Shown here one piece after another: positions 5,754 through 5,769 of a stretch of DNA of 5,769 nucleotides. The notes under the pieces are model-generated. The model did no database searches. It was not told the DNA's origin and saw only the letters and a program-made list of their open reading frames with translations. How positions within the stretch are numbered: position 1 is the first letter of the stretch; each line of letters begins with the position of its first letter. This stretch comes from Ruminococcus sp. Lineage in GTDB: Bacteria; Bacillota; Clostridia; Oscillospirales; Ruminococcaceae. The DNA lies in the NCBI GenBank assembly GCA_031262625.1, contig JAISHJ010000075.1, positions 1 to 5,769 of the forward strand. The letters run 5' to 3'. Both the position numbers and the translations under genes were made by a program.

Positions 5754-5759
5754 CCTCCT
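5754..5759 (-). promoter_or_regulatory. Ribosome binding site of the Cys-rich gene
   Basis: A perfect AGGAGG on the minus strand, eight bases before the ATG at 5745, fixes the start and suggests efficient translation. Confidence 0.88.
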
Positions 5760-5769
5760 ATGTAAATAT

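Overview
The window looks like a chromosomal segment of a Gram-positive Firmicute, most likely a gut-type clostridium (Oscillospiraceae/Ruminococcaceae or relatives). This is inferred from purine-rich AGGAGG-type ribosome binding sites in front of most genes, an ECF-type vitamin transporter S component, a DUF1540 mini-protein, protein sequences typical of clostridial Fba, UxuA and GlmS, and a Cys-rich protein of a type I associate with clostridia. No mobile element, phage gene, CRISPR array, rRNA or tRNA is visible.

Layout, left to right. (1) 1-110, minus: the first 36 codons of an ECF transporter S component running off the left edge, preceded by a terminator-like hairpin just upstream of its ribosome binding site. 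(2) 298-1167, minus: class II fructose-bisphosphate aldolase. (3) 1168-1350: a promoter region shared by the divergent aldolase and the next gene. (4) 1351-1509, plus: a 52-residue DUF1540 protein too short for routine ORF calling. (5) 1517-1558: a perfect 16-bp bidirectional terminator between two convergent genes. (6) 1580-3424 and 3471-4523, minus: uxuA followed after 46 bp by glmS, probably one transcript from a near-consensus promoter at 4555-4583. (7) 4524-4794: non-coding DNA holding that promoter, several inverted repeats, a G-quadruplex motif and a very strong GC hairpin. (8) 4795-5745, minus: a 316-residue protein with 37 cysteines and a CNTG tetrapeptide repeat, of unknown function.

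The metabolic genes fit a saccharolytic lifestyle. Fba is central glycolysis. UxuA makes 2-keto-3-deoxygluconate from D-mannonate during hexuronate breakdown. GlmS makes glucosamine-6-phosphate for the cell envelope. The least explained parts are the Cys-rich repeat protein and the structured, G-rich DNA directly after it. I see no convincing evidence of a wholly new multi-gene system; the other genes are recognisable families.
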